Source: Calonectria ilicicola
Taxonomy: Eukaryota; Ascomycota; Sordariomycetes; Hypocreales; Nectriaceae
Direction: 5' to 3'
DNA length: 64,000 bases
Assembly (NCBI GenBank): GCA_020809705.1
Contig: CP085826.1
Coordinates: 868,001 to 932,000, forward strand
The position numbers and the translations under genes were made by a program. This document shows, piece by piece, positions 44,891 to 55,794 of the stretch. Position 1 is the stretch's first letter; every line of letters begins with the position of its first letter. The notes under the pieces were generated by a model. It was given only the letters and a program-made list of their open reading frames with translations. It had not been told where the DNA came from and searched no databases.

Positions 44891-47479
44891 ATGACTAGCG
44901 CAATTGAAGTCAGATTCCCGGAGCACGTGGGCAACGTCACTGAGCATCCCTTGGCCGGCGCAGTTCAAGTGAAGAAGCCTGACTACTCTGGCTTTGTGAA
45001 CGAGTTCCCAGGAGAAACAGGGATCGAAGGGTGGCTTAGGTATGGCCCAGCCTCGAATGGTCACGTTCGCTCCCCGAGTTATTTGGCGATCGTCGTGTTG
45101 GGCGATCATGAGTCAAACCCGGTAGGCACAGCTGCCAGAGAGATTCAGGAGGGTATCACTGGAATACTTGGTGAAAAGTTACCGATCATATTTTCTGGCA
45201 CATCATCTGCCTTCCCACCAAAGTCAATTGTTGTGGGAACCTGGGAATCTTACTCATCAGCTGGGGGCTTGATGAACGTTCCAGACTTCAAGGAGGATGG
45301 ATTCTTCTTGAACACCAAGGATGAAAATGCCATTATATTAGGTCAAAATGACCGTGGAACTCTTTACGGTGCTTTCGAATTCCTCTCCATGCTTGCCCAG
45401 GGCAATTTCGCCGAGGGTTCCTATACGACAAATCCTTGTGCGAGCATTCGCTGGGTTAATCAATGGGACAACCTTGACGGTACCATCGAACGTGGTTATT
45501 CCGGGCAGTCCATATTCTTTTCCGACGGCGTTGTTCTCGATAATCTTGATCGAGCAGCGCAATATGCTCGACTCCTTGCATCGGTCCGTCTGAACGGAGT
45601 CATCGTCAACAATGTCAATGCAGGTCCTAAGCTCCTGAGCAAAACGAACCTGCAGGGGCTGAAGCGGCTTGCGGATGCATTTCGCCCCTGGGGAATTCGA
45701 ATCGGAATAAGCGCCTATTTTGACTCGCCCAAGACATTAGGCGGTCTTGAAACAGCCGATCCTCTGAATGAGGAGGTCATTAAATGGTGGAACGAAAAGA
45801 CAACGGAAATATACGAGTATATTCCTGACTTTTGTGGCTTCACAGTCAAAGCAAGCGCTGAGGGACAGCCTGGTCCCCTATCTTATGGACGAACTCTCAC
45901 AGATGCAGCAAATATGTTTGCGCGGGCACTGAAACCACACGGAGATGGTTGCGTGCTCTACCGCGCCTTCATGTATGATGACCACCTGGATGAGTCAAAC
46001 TGGAAAAACGACCGTGCCAATGCAGCAGTAGATTATTTCAAGGGTTTGGATGGCCATTTCGATGACAATGTTATCGTCCAAATCAAGTTTGGGCCAATTG
46101 ACTTCCAAGTGCGAGAGCCAGTCCATCCACTGTTTTCGAATCTGAGGAAAACAAATATGGCAATCGAGTTCCAAGTTGTGCAAGAGTATAATGGCCAGCA
46201 AAGTCACGTTTACTACATGCCACCACTATGGAAGACAATCCTAGACTTCGACCTACGATTAGATGGGCAAAAGACTTTGGTCCGAGATCTATTGAGTGGC
46301 CATCGGGGCAGCTGCGCCAGAACCGGCTTCGCAAGCGTTGTCAATGTGGGCAGCGATTTAACATGGCTCGGCAGCCATCTGGCTATGGCAAACTTGTATG
46401 CATTTGGTCGGTATGCCTGGGACCCCAGCCTTGATGACAAAAAGGTTGCAGAGGACTGGGCACGGTTGACTTTTAGCCTGGACCAACAAGTGGTTGACAT
46501 CACTACAAGTATTCTAATGCAATCTTGGCTTGCTTATGAAGGCTACACCGGAAATCTTGGTATTCAGACTCTCTCGGATCTCACCTATACACACTTTGGA
46601 CCTTGGCCCAATGCATACGATGGTAATAGCTGGGGCCAATGGACCCGCGCGAATAAAACCCATATCGGGATGGATCGCACAGTAGCCACGGGTACTGGGA
46701 ACACTGGATATTATTCCCCCGAGGCTGGAAGCTTGTTTGAGAATATAGAGACCACGCCTGATGAGTTATTGCTATGGTTCCATCATGTTCCATACACCCA
46801 CAGGCTCAAGAGCGGCAAAACTGTCATCCAGCATTTTTACGATGCGCACTATGACGGCGCAGCGACCGCACAGATGTTTGTAGTCCAGTGGGAAAACTTA
46901 AAAGGATTGGTTGATGAGAAGAGGTTTCAACACGTGTTGTTCAAGTTGAAATTTCAGGCAGCTCATGCGATTGTGTGGAGAGATGCTATTAACACATTCT
47001 ACCGAAAAAAATCTAATATTGAAGATGAAAAACACAGAGTCGGCAACTTTCAGTACCGCATTGAAGCCGAGGATATGGAGCTCGATGGATATGTCGTTGT
47101 TGATCTCGAACGTGTGGAAATGGCCTCTGGTGGCAAGGCTGTCATTACCCAAGGTCTGAATCCAGGAAGCGCGAGGGCAAAGCTAGATAAGAGCGGAATA
47201 TACGACATTGCCGTGAATTACTTTGATCACATGGGGGGGAAATCGAGCTACCAGCTATTCCTGAACGAGAGATCGATCGGTGAATGGGTGGGTGATCTGG
47301 AGGACAAGATGGGCCACGATTTTTCCGAGTATTTGGACGGACATTCGGCGACGAGAATTACGTTTTCTGGAGTAATCGTGGAGGAAGGGAATATTTTAAA
47401 GGTTATCGGGACTCCAGATGGAAAGGAGCGTGCACCTTTGGACTATATTTCCATTCTGCCGCAAGGAATTGTTGATTAA
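44891..47479 (+). CDS. GH67 alpha-glucuronidase without signal peptide
   Basis: Single exon, 862 residues from the ATG at 44891. An in-frame ATG at 44849 would only add a basic, non-signal N-terminus. It has the GH67 N-terminal domain, the strongly conserved WVNQWDNLDGTIERGYSG block and the catalytic set with the expected spacing: Glu324 in AEGQPGP (acid), Asp404 in GPIDFQ and Glu432 in QEYNGQ (bases). A C-terminal beta-rich extension completes the family length. GH67 enzymes remove 4-O-methylglucuronic acid from the non-reducing end of short xylooligosaccharides. Most fungal members are secreted. This one appears cytosolic, fitting the transporter 0.96 kb upstream. It is likely under plant-biomass regulation. 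Confidence 0.93.
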   Translation: MTSAIEVRFPEHVGNVTEHPLAGAVQVKKPDYSGFVNEFPGETGIEGWLRYGPASNGHVRSPSYLAIVVLGDHESNPVGTAAREIQEGITGILGEKLPIIFSGTSSAFPPKSIVVGTWESYSSAGGLMNVPDFKEDGFFLNTKDENAIILGQNDRGTLYGAFEFLSMLAQGNFAEGSYTTNPCASIRWVNQWDNLDGTIERGYSGQSIFFSDGVVLDNLDRAAQYARLLASVRLNGVIVNNVNAGPKLLSKTNLQGLKRLADAFRPWGIRIGISAYFDSPKTLGGLETADPLNEEVIKWWNEKTTEIYEYIPDFCGFTVKASAEGQPGPLSYGRTLTDAANMFARALKPHGDGCVLYRAFMYDDHLDESNWKNDRANAAVDYFKGLDGHFDDNVIVQIKFGPIDFQVREPVHPLFSNLRKTNMAIEFQVVQEYNGQQSHVYYMPPLWKTILDFDLRLDGQKTLVRDLLSGHRGSCARTGFASVVNVGSDLTWLGSHLAMANLYAFGRYAWDPSLDDKKVAEDWARLTFSLDQQVVDITTSILMQSWLAYEGYTGNLGIQTLSDLTYTHFGPWPNAYDGNSWGQWTRANKTHIGMDRTVATGTGNTGYYSPEAGSLFENIETTPDELLLWFHHVPYTHRLKSGKTVIQHFYDAHYDGAATAQMFVVQWENLKGLVDEKRFQHVLFKLKFQAAHAIVWRDAINTFYRKKSNIEDEKHRVGNFQYRIEAEDMELDGYVVVDLERVEMASGGKAVITQGLNPGSARAKLDKSGIYDIAVNYFDHMGGKSSYQLFLNERSIGEWVGDLEDKMGHDFSEYLDGHSATRITFSGVIVEEGNILKVIGTPDGKERAPLDYISILPQGIVD

Positions 47480-47857
47480 TTTGTTCAGTATTGATGAAGG
47501 GTTAGGGTTATGTCATAAATTGACACTAAAATAAACCTCGACCCCAGTACATGGGTATTGGTGTGACTGATAGCGCGAGGAAGTAGTTCGGAAGCTTTTA
47601 TTGCATTGATGCCTGTGATTGTTAAGCCCTGGCGCTTGATTGAAGATTACGGAATATCTTTCGCTTTCTAGCATTGGTCCTGCAAGTATTAGGCTGGGCC
47701 ATATCGAACTATTACACAGGATGATAGTAGAACATTAAGAAAAAGAACAATATCGTAAATGGTTAGTTGGATCGTCTCTGTGATTTTATAAGACGGCACT
47801 AGCTACCATCTATCTTCTAACCATGGCTGAGCCGTTTGCATATCTCATCGTCCACAT
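47480..47857. other. Convergent 3' region, 378 bp
   Basis: It lies between the stops of GH67 and the O-methyltransferase. A single TTAGGGTTA occurs just after the GH67 stop and is not a telomeric array. Nothing else was seen. Confidence 0.5.
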
Positions 47858-48614
47858 TTAGTTTCCCGCACCAACATACACGATAATCTGCAAACCACCA
47901 GAGTATGGGGCTGTAGTAGTCTTGAAACCATTCTTGGGATCATTTACATGGGCTTGAAGGTCAGCGTATCCCTTGCCGGCAAGGATGTTGTTGTCCACCA
48001 CAATGAGAGCCCCAATCTTGAGGTTTGACTGCACCGCAGTGAGCGCGGGCAAGGCAAGAGGGGTCCAAACTGCAATCCTGAATGTTAGATTCGGTATCGA
48101 TAGGTGCATTGTAAGTTTAGAAAAAAAAACACCTACTGTCCAATAACAAAAAGTCAATCTGCTCAGGCAGATTCGTCTTCAGGGTTTCACGCAAATCCCC
48201 TTCCCTCAGTTCGATGTATTTTTCAACCTCATCACCAGCCCGCTGCCAATGTTGCCGAGCTCTGGCAGCCTTGGTGGGTTCATTTTCGGTGGCAATGACT
48301 TTCCCTGTAGCGTTTTGGTTGGCGGCGTTCTGAGCTACGGCCAGAGCGAGGTAGACCGTGCTAAGGCCAAACGATGTCCCAGCCTCAACCACAAATCGTG
48401 CGCCGGATGCGCGGAGCAGCAGGTAGACAAGGGCACACTTGTCAGGATCCAAAGCTACAAATCTATCCAAGGCGGCTAAATTTGGCTGAGAGTCGGTACT
48501 GACATACGCAGGTTCTGTGAGGGCCTGGGTGTGCAGGTCTCGGAGTAGTTCGAGCGTCTCTGGGCTGGCCTTGAGCGACGCGAGGGTCGTGTCGATGATG
48601 CTTAAGTCGACCAT
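47858..48614 (-). CDS. Class I SAM-dependent O-methyltransferase
   Basis: Two exons: 48614-48137 and 48069-47858, giving 229 residues. SAM-binding motif I is FVVEAGTSFGLSTVYLA (about 74-90), an acidic strand follows (KVIATENEP), then IDFLLLD with the metal-ligand-type Asp, and a C-terminal GGLQIIVY strand. The size and layout match the caffeoyl-CoA/catechol O-methyltransferase-like group (Methyltransf_24), which methylates phenolic hydroxyls with a divalent metal. There is no targeting signal. The next gene upstream on the same strand is a Zn2Cys6 regulator, and a P450 lies beyond it, so a small secondary-metabolite set is possible. Confidence 0.85.
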
Positions 48615-49386
48615 TTTAATCAACTTCTATTAGATGAATGAATATACAATGAGTTAAAGAGACTCGTGTGAACAATTGTTGATGGCTTCTTTCAAGCGAA
48701 GTCTGGCCCTTTATAACAAGTGACTTGCTCCCCCGCACGTCAACCTCGTCCAATGGGCTTGCTGAGCCATATACATGGTTTGCACAACCAAGGCGAGATT
48801 CAAGTGGCCCGATCTCGGCTAACAGAGGAGCAGCGCATCGCTTGCAGTGAATGCTCCATTATTCGGGAAAGGCGGAATAATTTTAGTGCCTTTCGACGAA
48901 TAAACAACAATTCCGTGCTACATCATCATTCGATTAGTCAAATCAACAACCTCGATGGCTGCCCCACCAGAGCAGATTATCACATCCTATTGGCCATGCT
49001 GATCGCAGTTTCTTTCCCTTTGCCCAACTTCTCCACTTGGCGCGGGCGATCCCGTTGGTGCTCTCAGGTCAAATTGATCGTGGGCTTCTCCAGTCGACTT
49101 CTTCATGGCCATTCACTAAACTATTTTAGGAGTAGAGAGTCATGGGATGTATTACTCATTCAAGTCTGCGTTTTTGACAACTCCTCGGAAGAAGAGGCCC
49201 TCAATCAGGGTTACACATGCCCTTCCCCGACCTCGGAGAAATAATGCCCTCAACAGCGCGGCCGGACTAGTCACAGACCCTTTGCATCGAATTTACGTAA
49301 ATTTGCTATGATGAATAGCAAATGCATTGTTCTATTGTCGAATGCCATCGACTGTTCGAGTCAACCTCCATTTTATGTGCACTGCC
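48615..49386. other. Intergenic, 772 bp
   Basis: Promoter of the O-methyltransferase and 3' flank of the regulator. A 174-codon plus-strand frame (48720-49244) has no domain pattern or good start context, and I do not call it. Confidence 0.45.
48708..48715 (-). promoter_or_regulatory. TATA box of the O-methyltransferase gene
   Basis: TATAAAGG on the minus strand, 94 bp upstream of the start codon. Confidence 0.6.
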
Positions 49387-51072
49387 CTATACGAACCACG
49401 GAACCTCCACGTCACAGTCAGCCAAGTACCACCAATCTAATCGTTGACTTGCTGCGCCATCCGCACGGAGATCATTTTGCTTCCAAAACATATCGATGAC
49501 TTTTCTTGTCACTTGGATGTTCCCAATACCTCTCAACTTATCCATCTGGTCCAATTTTTGAAGAATGGTGATGCGCTGGTCTTCGGTTCGTGACTCGCAG
49601 GCGATTATAAACAGTGGCCATGGGCTTGACACAGATTCCAGTCGTGTCAATATATCAAAGGCTTGTGCAAGGTAGGTAGCTATCTTGCCGCTATCTCCGT
49701 CCATGGGACAGACTCGGTGAAGGTAGAAAAGAGCGGCAAGACGATAGAGCTCAGCTTTAGCTAAAATTTGTTCCTGCCGAACAGTATCTGCTGTAATCTC
49801 TTCGTCAGGGTCGAGGTATTGTTCAAGCATTATTAGACTTATTTCCAGTTCGATTCGTTTCTTAATTATATTTGCCTCTGTCTCTTGGTACGTGTCACAG
49901 AGATTAGATGCGCGTAATCGATTGATCCGATGAATTATCTCGAAGGTTTCGGTTGAGCATCCGAGTGCACCAATAATCTCTCAAGGTTAGTTAATCCTTT
50001 CCCGATTTCTAGAAAATGACTTACAATGGAGGCATTAGATGTCGAGGTTTGTATGAACCACAAAGGTTCTGACTCAGCAAAGTCTTTTCGAAATGGCTGA
50101 GTGAAACCACCCAGAACATCATAGTACAAAAACCAGGTAAGAAGGAAGTTGGAGGGCATTTCCCGTTTCTGAACGACAAGAGCTTGATGGATCATTTTTC
50201 TAGCTCCTGATAAGTGCACGTGCCAGTTACCCTCTTTATTGTCAAACACCTAAAGCTGATTAGAAGCAATAATGCAAAAGGCACGATTTGATGCTTACGC
50301 TGCTCATGGACAGCATCATGCAGGCAGCCAGTTGTGCATCTAGGTCATCACGAGGGCTGGTGCAATTACTGGATGATAATGAATTCGAAAGTTGGCACAT
50401 GGCAGCTGACCTGTATGGCAACGCGGCCTCGGCGCCGATATGATGGAAGGCGGACAACGCCAGCATCGCACTGCACAAAGCCGCAGCGGACGAGCCCTGA
50501 CTAGATAAAGCCATAGGGAGCATTTCTGTGCTGAAACCATTCCGCATTCGAGTGGTTGAGATCATGGGAGATATAACGTGTTCATCTTCAACATCATGTT
50601 AGCGCAGTTCTTGCACTGACGCAGCGGGGTGAAGAAGCTACCTACAATAGCCTAGCAGTATTGCATTCTGGCCGGTTATGGGCTGGTGAAATGACAAACT
50701 ACAGGCTGGTCGGCCAAGAATATTTGCCAGTATATCGCGCCCAGAGCCGTTCTCTTTAGCGAGTGCAACATCTTCGAAAGTGTAGTTAATAAAATGCTGA
50801 TCACACGCAGTCGATGCAACCAGGACCGGTGAAGCTGCAATATTTTCATTGCCGAGTTTCTTGCGCCCGCTGATGGACCGGTCTGGCCAAATCAGGCGGC
50901 AGGCGTACCCGCCGCATGCTCTTTTAGTGCGGGTGCAGTTGTTGCACGATGGTTGTGTTTTGTCGCAACCAATCTTACGGCCTAAATGGGAGAAATAAAT
51001 GGGTTGCCATTCGAGAGAGTGGTGTCGCAGCTTACTCTTGCAAGTCCAACAGCCCTGTGCGGCCTTTATCAT
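49387..51072 (-). CDS. Zn2Cys6 transcription factor
   Basis: Five exons: 51072-51036, 50981-50646, 50585-50299, 50249-50025 and 49977-49387, giving 491 residues. The zinc cluster is complete: CWTCKSRKIGCDKTQPSCNNC plus a sixth Cys in TKRAC (residues 8-36), split by intron 1. The rest matches the Fungal_trans_2 type: ALCSAMLALSAFHHIG, DLDAQLAACMMLSM, WHVHLSGARKMI and LIIGALGCSTETFEII-like blocks. Such factors bind CGG triplets as monomers or dimers and usually control nearby metabolic genes. Its nearest targets would be the O-methyltransferase downstream and the P450 at 52940. The gene is intact by my model. Confidence 0.88.
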
Positions 51073-52939
51073 CTTTGCATATATCTTATGCGGGAGAATC
51101 AGGCGGTGAGCATTCTATTGTATTCTAGACTCTGCGAATGACACGAATTCTCTGCCTTGGTGTCGTGACTGGATGGCTGATACGAGGACGTTGCGTGCCG
51201 CCGCGACGACATTTTAGCGGGGTGCAGGTATGACTAATGGCATCGGGCCGGGCGTTGTAGACGCTACACAACTTTTTAGGCCTAGTTCCGCTGTGTGAAA
51301 TTAGACCTAGCTAGGCCTAATCCATAGAGATGTGACGGGATGTCGCTCTGCGTCAATAGTTGTCCCGTTGCTCAATGTAAGATGTTCTATTGCAGCCCAA
51401 ACTAGACCTCCAACAACGGAGATGAGGACATATGGGGGCTCTCGGGCCGTTATTCGCATAAAGGTGCCAAACAAGTGCCATGCCCGAGCCCTCTCGCATG
51501 TGCATTCGGAAGGGATCATCGTGGGAGGGAGGGATAGAGAGACAATAATGTTGGTGCTGCCTGGAGGTGGGTAGCATAGTCCTGCAACTCCGGCAGGATG
51601 CATTGCCGTATTGGTTCTGCACTGACGCGTTCCCAGTGATTGGCCAGAGCCTTAGAAGAAGCGAGGAAACGGAGCCTAGAGCGAATGTGTGGACAATTTG
51701 CCGTCGAGCCACGAATTCCGTTTCAAATCCTGCAGAACGCAACTGCCGCTTCATATATATTACTTCTGACTCATTCTTTCACTCCTCCGAATTCTTCGCC
51801 TCACCAAGATTTTGGTCATCAAGTAACATCAAATAGCAGTAATCGTTGCTCGCGTACGGCCACATCAATCTTTCAGTCTTGATGAAATTTCCACTATATC
51901 CTTTGTACTTTATATTTTTTGGTATTTAGCTTTCATATTCCATCTCTTTTCATTCCATCGGCCATGTTCTTTAGATTAAAAGTAATTCGTCAATCTGTCA
52001 TCTGAATGCAGGAAACCGCCTCGGCATTTTCGTATTTCGCTTGGCATTGGCTTACTCTACTTACTACCCCATCATTTGCTTATGGTTATTTTGTCATCGC
52101 CGAAAAATCAATGATCCCGACTCCCTGCTTGATATTAAAACATGATCAATAAAGCGCGCCATCTAGTACATATTTGGCTATCCGCATGACTCGTTCCATA
52201 TTTGGCTTCCTGCATGATGATCCGATAGAAACAGAAAATTCCACTGCACTCCTAAGCGATCCTATTAGAAGTCAGAGTGCAATCATTATTAATACCCAGC
52301 CATGCTCTGGGGTGGGTTACGGCCAGCCGAACTCAGAAAGTCGCAGCTTGATCTTCGGCTTCTTCGTCAGATACGTTACTTGGCGAAAATGCATCAAGAC
52401 TATGAGCACATATCGCAGTAGATCCACAAATATATGTTAACAACCCCGCTTGCATGTGGGGTGGTAGTATTGCCAATGCCGTTGCGACTAGCTTGATGGG
52501 AATGATAATAGGTCTGTTTTGATTCGCGTGACCCTATCATCCTAGCTGATGTGCATGCATGTCTGAATTGTCGCCATCTCATTGAATAATTATTTTCACT
52601 GTGTTGGAACTGTAACCCTCCGAGACTTGAGGCGAATCTGTCGGGGTAAAGATATCCCCCGACGAGACCAAGGCAGAAATACATGATATGCTTCCCCCCA
52701 CACATGGATAGACCTATAGCAAAGCCCGATAAAGCGCACATCGATTCCATGTGAAATTGATACGTAATTGTGCTGATAGTGGAGCGAATTCTAGGAATAG
52801 ATTTTCGATCGACAGTGTGCTGTGACGCAGCTTGATTCTTGGGGGTCGCTATCTTCTTTGCCTTTATTAAGGGCTGGAAGGCTTACAGATCGTGTGCTCT
52901 CTATTCATCTCTTCTCGGGTCAAAATAATTATTTCGAAC
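51073..52939. other. Intergenic, 1.9 kb
   Basis: Shared upstream region of the Zn2Cys6 gene (left) and the P450 (right). Frames on both strands at 51307-51836 and 52400-52750 lack domain patterns. No gene was recognised. Confidence 0.45.
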
Positions 52940-54730
52940 ATGGATGCCCTTTTGAATACTTCTTGGCCGTCGGCCTTGAGCGTTACGACTGTCACTTTCG
53001 TTTTAGGAATCTCTGTAAGTCCAATGAAGTCCATACACCTTCTGTTCTATCCTCTATCCTAGGAGCCGGTGTAGCGAGACTTTGTCATGCTTATTCTCTC
53101 TTGAATATAGGTGTTCATATACACGCTCTGCAGTGCTGTCTATGACATTTACTTTCATCCTCTGGCAAAAGTTCCTGGCCCAAAGCTTTATGCTGCCTCC
53201 CAGCTCCCTTATCTCTACCATATCGTAAAGGGTGACTGGCATGAAGTCCTCAAGGAGCTCCACAATCGTCATGGGCCCGCCGTCAGGTATACCTATAACG
53301 ACGTATCTTTCATCACGGTTGATGCTGTGAAGAAGATTTACGGCCACAAAGCCAATGGCGAAAGGACGTTCCAAAAAGACGATGTGCTATACAGACCAGA
53401 AAGGGAAGCTCGTCACATTGTAGGTGCTGATCATGAGGGGCATCGCAGGATGCGCCGATTATTAGCCCACGCATTCTCCGACAAAGCACTCAGAAATCAA
53501 GAGGATGTCATCCAAAGTTACGTCAACTTGTTCATGCGTAAACTTACTGAGCTATCGGTCAGAGGCGCGGTAGTAGACATGGTCAGTTGGTATAACTTTG
53601 CCACATTCGATCTTATCGGTGACCTCGCCTTCGGTCAGCCATTCGGGTGCTTAGAAAGTGCCGGGTATAACCCATGGGTTAAAATGGTGTTCGAAAGCGT
53701 CAGAGTGTTGGCGCTCCGTGAAGTCGCAGTTCGCCTCGGGCTTGAGTCACTTGCGATAATACTGACCCCGCCACGCATCAAGCGCAGCGGCAAGCAGCAT
53801 TTCGAGCTCACTCAACAGACTGCATTGAAGCGTCTCAAAACCCAGGACATTGAACGAGAAGATTTCATGTCTTATGTTCTTCGCCACAACGATGAGAGAG
53901 GTATGTCAGAGGCGGAAATAGTCGAAAATGCCAACCTTCTCATCGTCGCTGGAAGTGAAACAACGGCAACCTTACTCAGCGGCACAACCTTTCGTCTCAT
54001 GACCAATCGCGACAAGTATGACAAATTGGTGAATGAGATTCGTTCAGCCTTCAAGTCAGAAGATGAAATGACTATTGCGAGCGTCAATCAGCTCCAATAC
54101 TTGATTGCCGTCTTAAATGAAGGGGCTCGCATGTGTAAGACAATCTTGATGCACGGTTTTAACTATCTCTAACTTGTTGATTTCAGATCCCCCGGTCCCG
54201 GCCGCTCTCCCCAGAGTCACGCCCGAGGGTGGCGAAATTCTAGAAGGCTATTTTCTGCCTGAGAAAGTGAATTTCATCAACTTCTCGTCACCCCTTCATG
54301 GAGCTAATAAATCAATCGCAGACATCAGTTGCAGTGCCTCACTGGCCCGCATATCGAACAACACAGAACTTTCGCGACCCTGATGAATTCGTTCCCGAAA
54401 GATGGCTGGACGACCCCAAGTATGCCGACGATAACAAAAACATCGTTCAGCCGTTCTCTGTTGGGCCTCGTAACTGCCTTGGCAAAAAGTAAGTTCAAGA
54501 ATTTACCTAAATTATTCTCCTTCATTGAGTAATCAAGAATCACTACTAATTGAATATCTCGCAAACTTAGCCTCGCATACGCCGAAATGCGCCTCTTGAT
54601 GGCACGATTGCTTTGGAAGTTTGACCTTGAAATGATGCCTGAGTGCAAAAACTGGACTAACCAGAGAGTTTTCGTTCTGTGGGAGAAAGGTGAGCTCAAT
54701 GTGAGATTGATAGAGGTTTCGAGGGCATAG
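52940..54730 (+). CDS. Cytochrome P450 monooxygenase
   Basis: Five exons: 52940-53014, 53111-54134, 54187-54266, 54322-54488 and 54571-54730, giving 501 residues. An N-terminal hydrophobic anchor spanning exons 1 and 2 leads to YFHPLAKVPGPKL. The I-helix is AGSETTA (305-311), the ExxR is EGAR (Glu362, Arg365), FVPERW follows, and the heme loop is FSVGPRNCLGK with ligand Cys445. This is a microsomal, isotrichodermin C-15 hydroxylase-like fungal P450 by overall pattern. It would hydroxylate a lipophilic, often terpenoid or polyketide, substrate with NADPH-P450 reductase. Intron 1 is long for the window (96 nt). Confidence 0.9.
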
Positions 54731-55794
54731 TGCCTAAGGAATATATCTGGACTGGATTGGATTAGTCTATTTTCAAGTTATGAAGGAATTGATTCCAGAT
54801 TTGATGCGAATAAGTACACGGTATAGCATTCCGGTTGAGACATTTATGAGATTCTAAGCTGTGAAACCAAATTAGTGAAAGCCTTCTACGATGCGATTGA
54901 CTGTGATTATATTGGTCACATCAAAGCCAATTCATGTTAGAAAATAAATCCCCGAGGCTTCATACAGAGGTACCTTCATAAAGATGTATTCGTTCTAGAT
55001 ACTTCATGGTGTTCTACATTTAGTACTTTTTGGTAAATTCGTCGCTACTCGATATTCGCCAACTTGTGACTTGGTACTTCAGTCTATTATTATTGTGAAA
55101 CTTGCAAGTCGGCTAATTTAGCTTGGACAATTTATCAATGTCTTCAAGATTTCAGCTTTAATTTATCCAATAATTTTGATTTCTGATGCATTTGCTAATC
55201 ATATATATCTTTTAGTTCAAGCACGAAGAATCATCCTCATAGAGTGGAGAGGATAGTCAAATCGCCCCAGGGGTGGACAAGACTGAATCAACAAGAAGAT
55301 ATGGCGTTACTAATACCAAAAAAAGTAGATAATCATATTTAAACAGTCTTTTCGTAAGGTCTTTGAATGTATTAGTTGTTAGAATGAGGGTTAAGGTACC
55401 AACCGAGATTTGTTTGCTTTCTCTCAGAACGCTTCGGTGCCAACTTTAGTAGGCTATTTTTTATGTTACTTCATGATTATTAAGACATAGTTCAATAAAA
55501 AGTTATAAATAACCATAAACAAGTTACTTTTTAATAAGCATGACTCATTTCATTAAGCACACTTGTAAGATTTGCACATGTCGTAAGACGGGACGTCGCG
55601 CTACGAACCATCAAACCGCGGCCCACCTGACTTACTGTATACTAATCAAAAATTTGAACCATGGAAATTGGAAACTTTATTTTGACTATCTTTTGAAATA
55701 ATCATGGAAATCTATAAATTGATCAAAATGCTTCAGGGTCTGCCTGTTCATAAGCGTGAATAGCCTCACACAACCTCTTTAAACCTCCTTAAAC
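54731..55794. other. AT-rich intergenic, 1.06 kb
   Basis: It has markedly higher A+T than its neighbours, especially 55080-55560, and no open frame of note. It separates the P450 from the HET gene. Confidence 0.5.

Noticed and set aside
47495..47510. TTAGGG-like strings here and near 62732
   Set aside because: Single copies inside gene-dense DNA, not telomeric or interstitial arrays.
48720..49244. 174-codon plus-strand frame
   Set aside because: No domain, unusual composition and no conserved features. It lies over the promoter of the O-methyltransferase.
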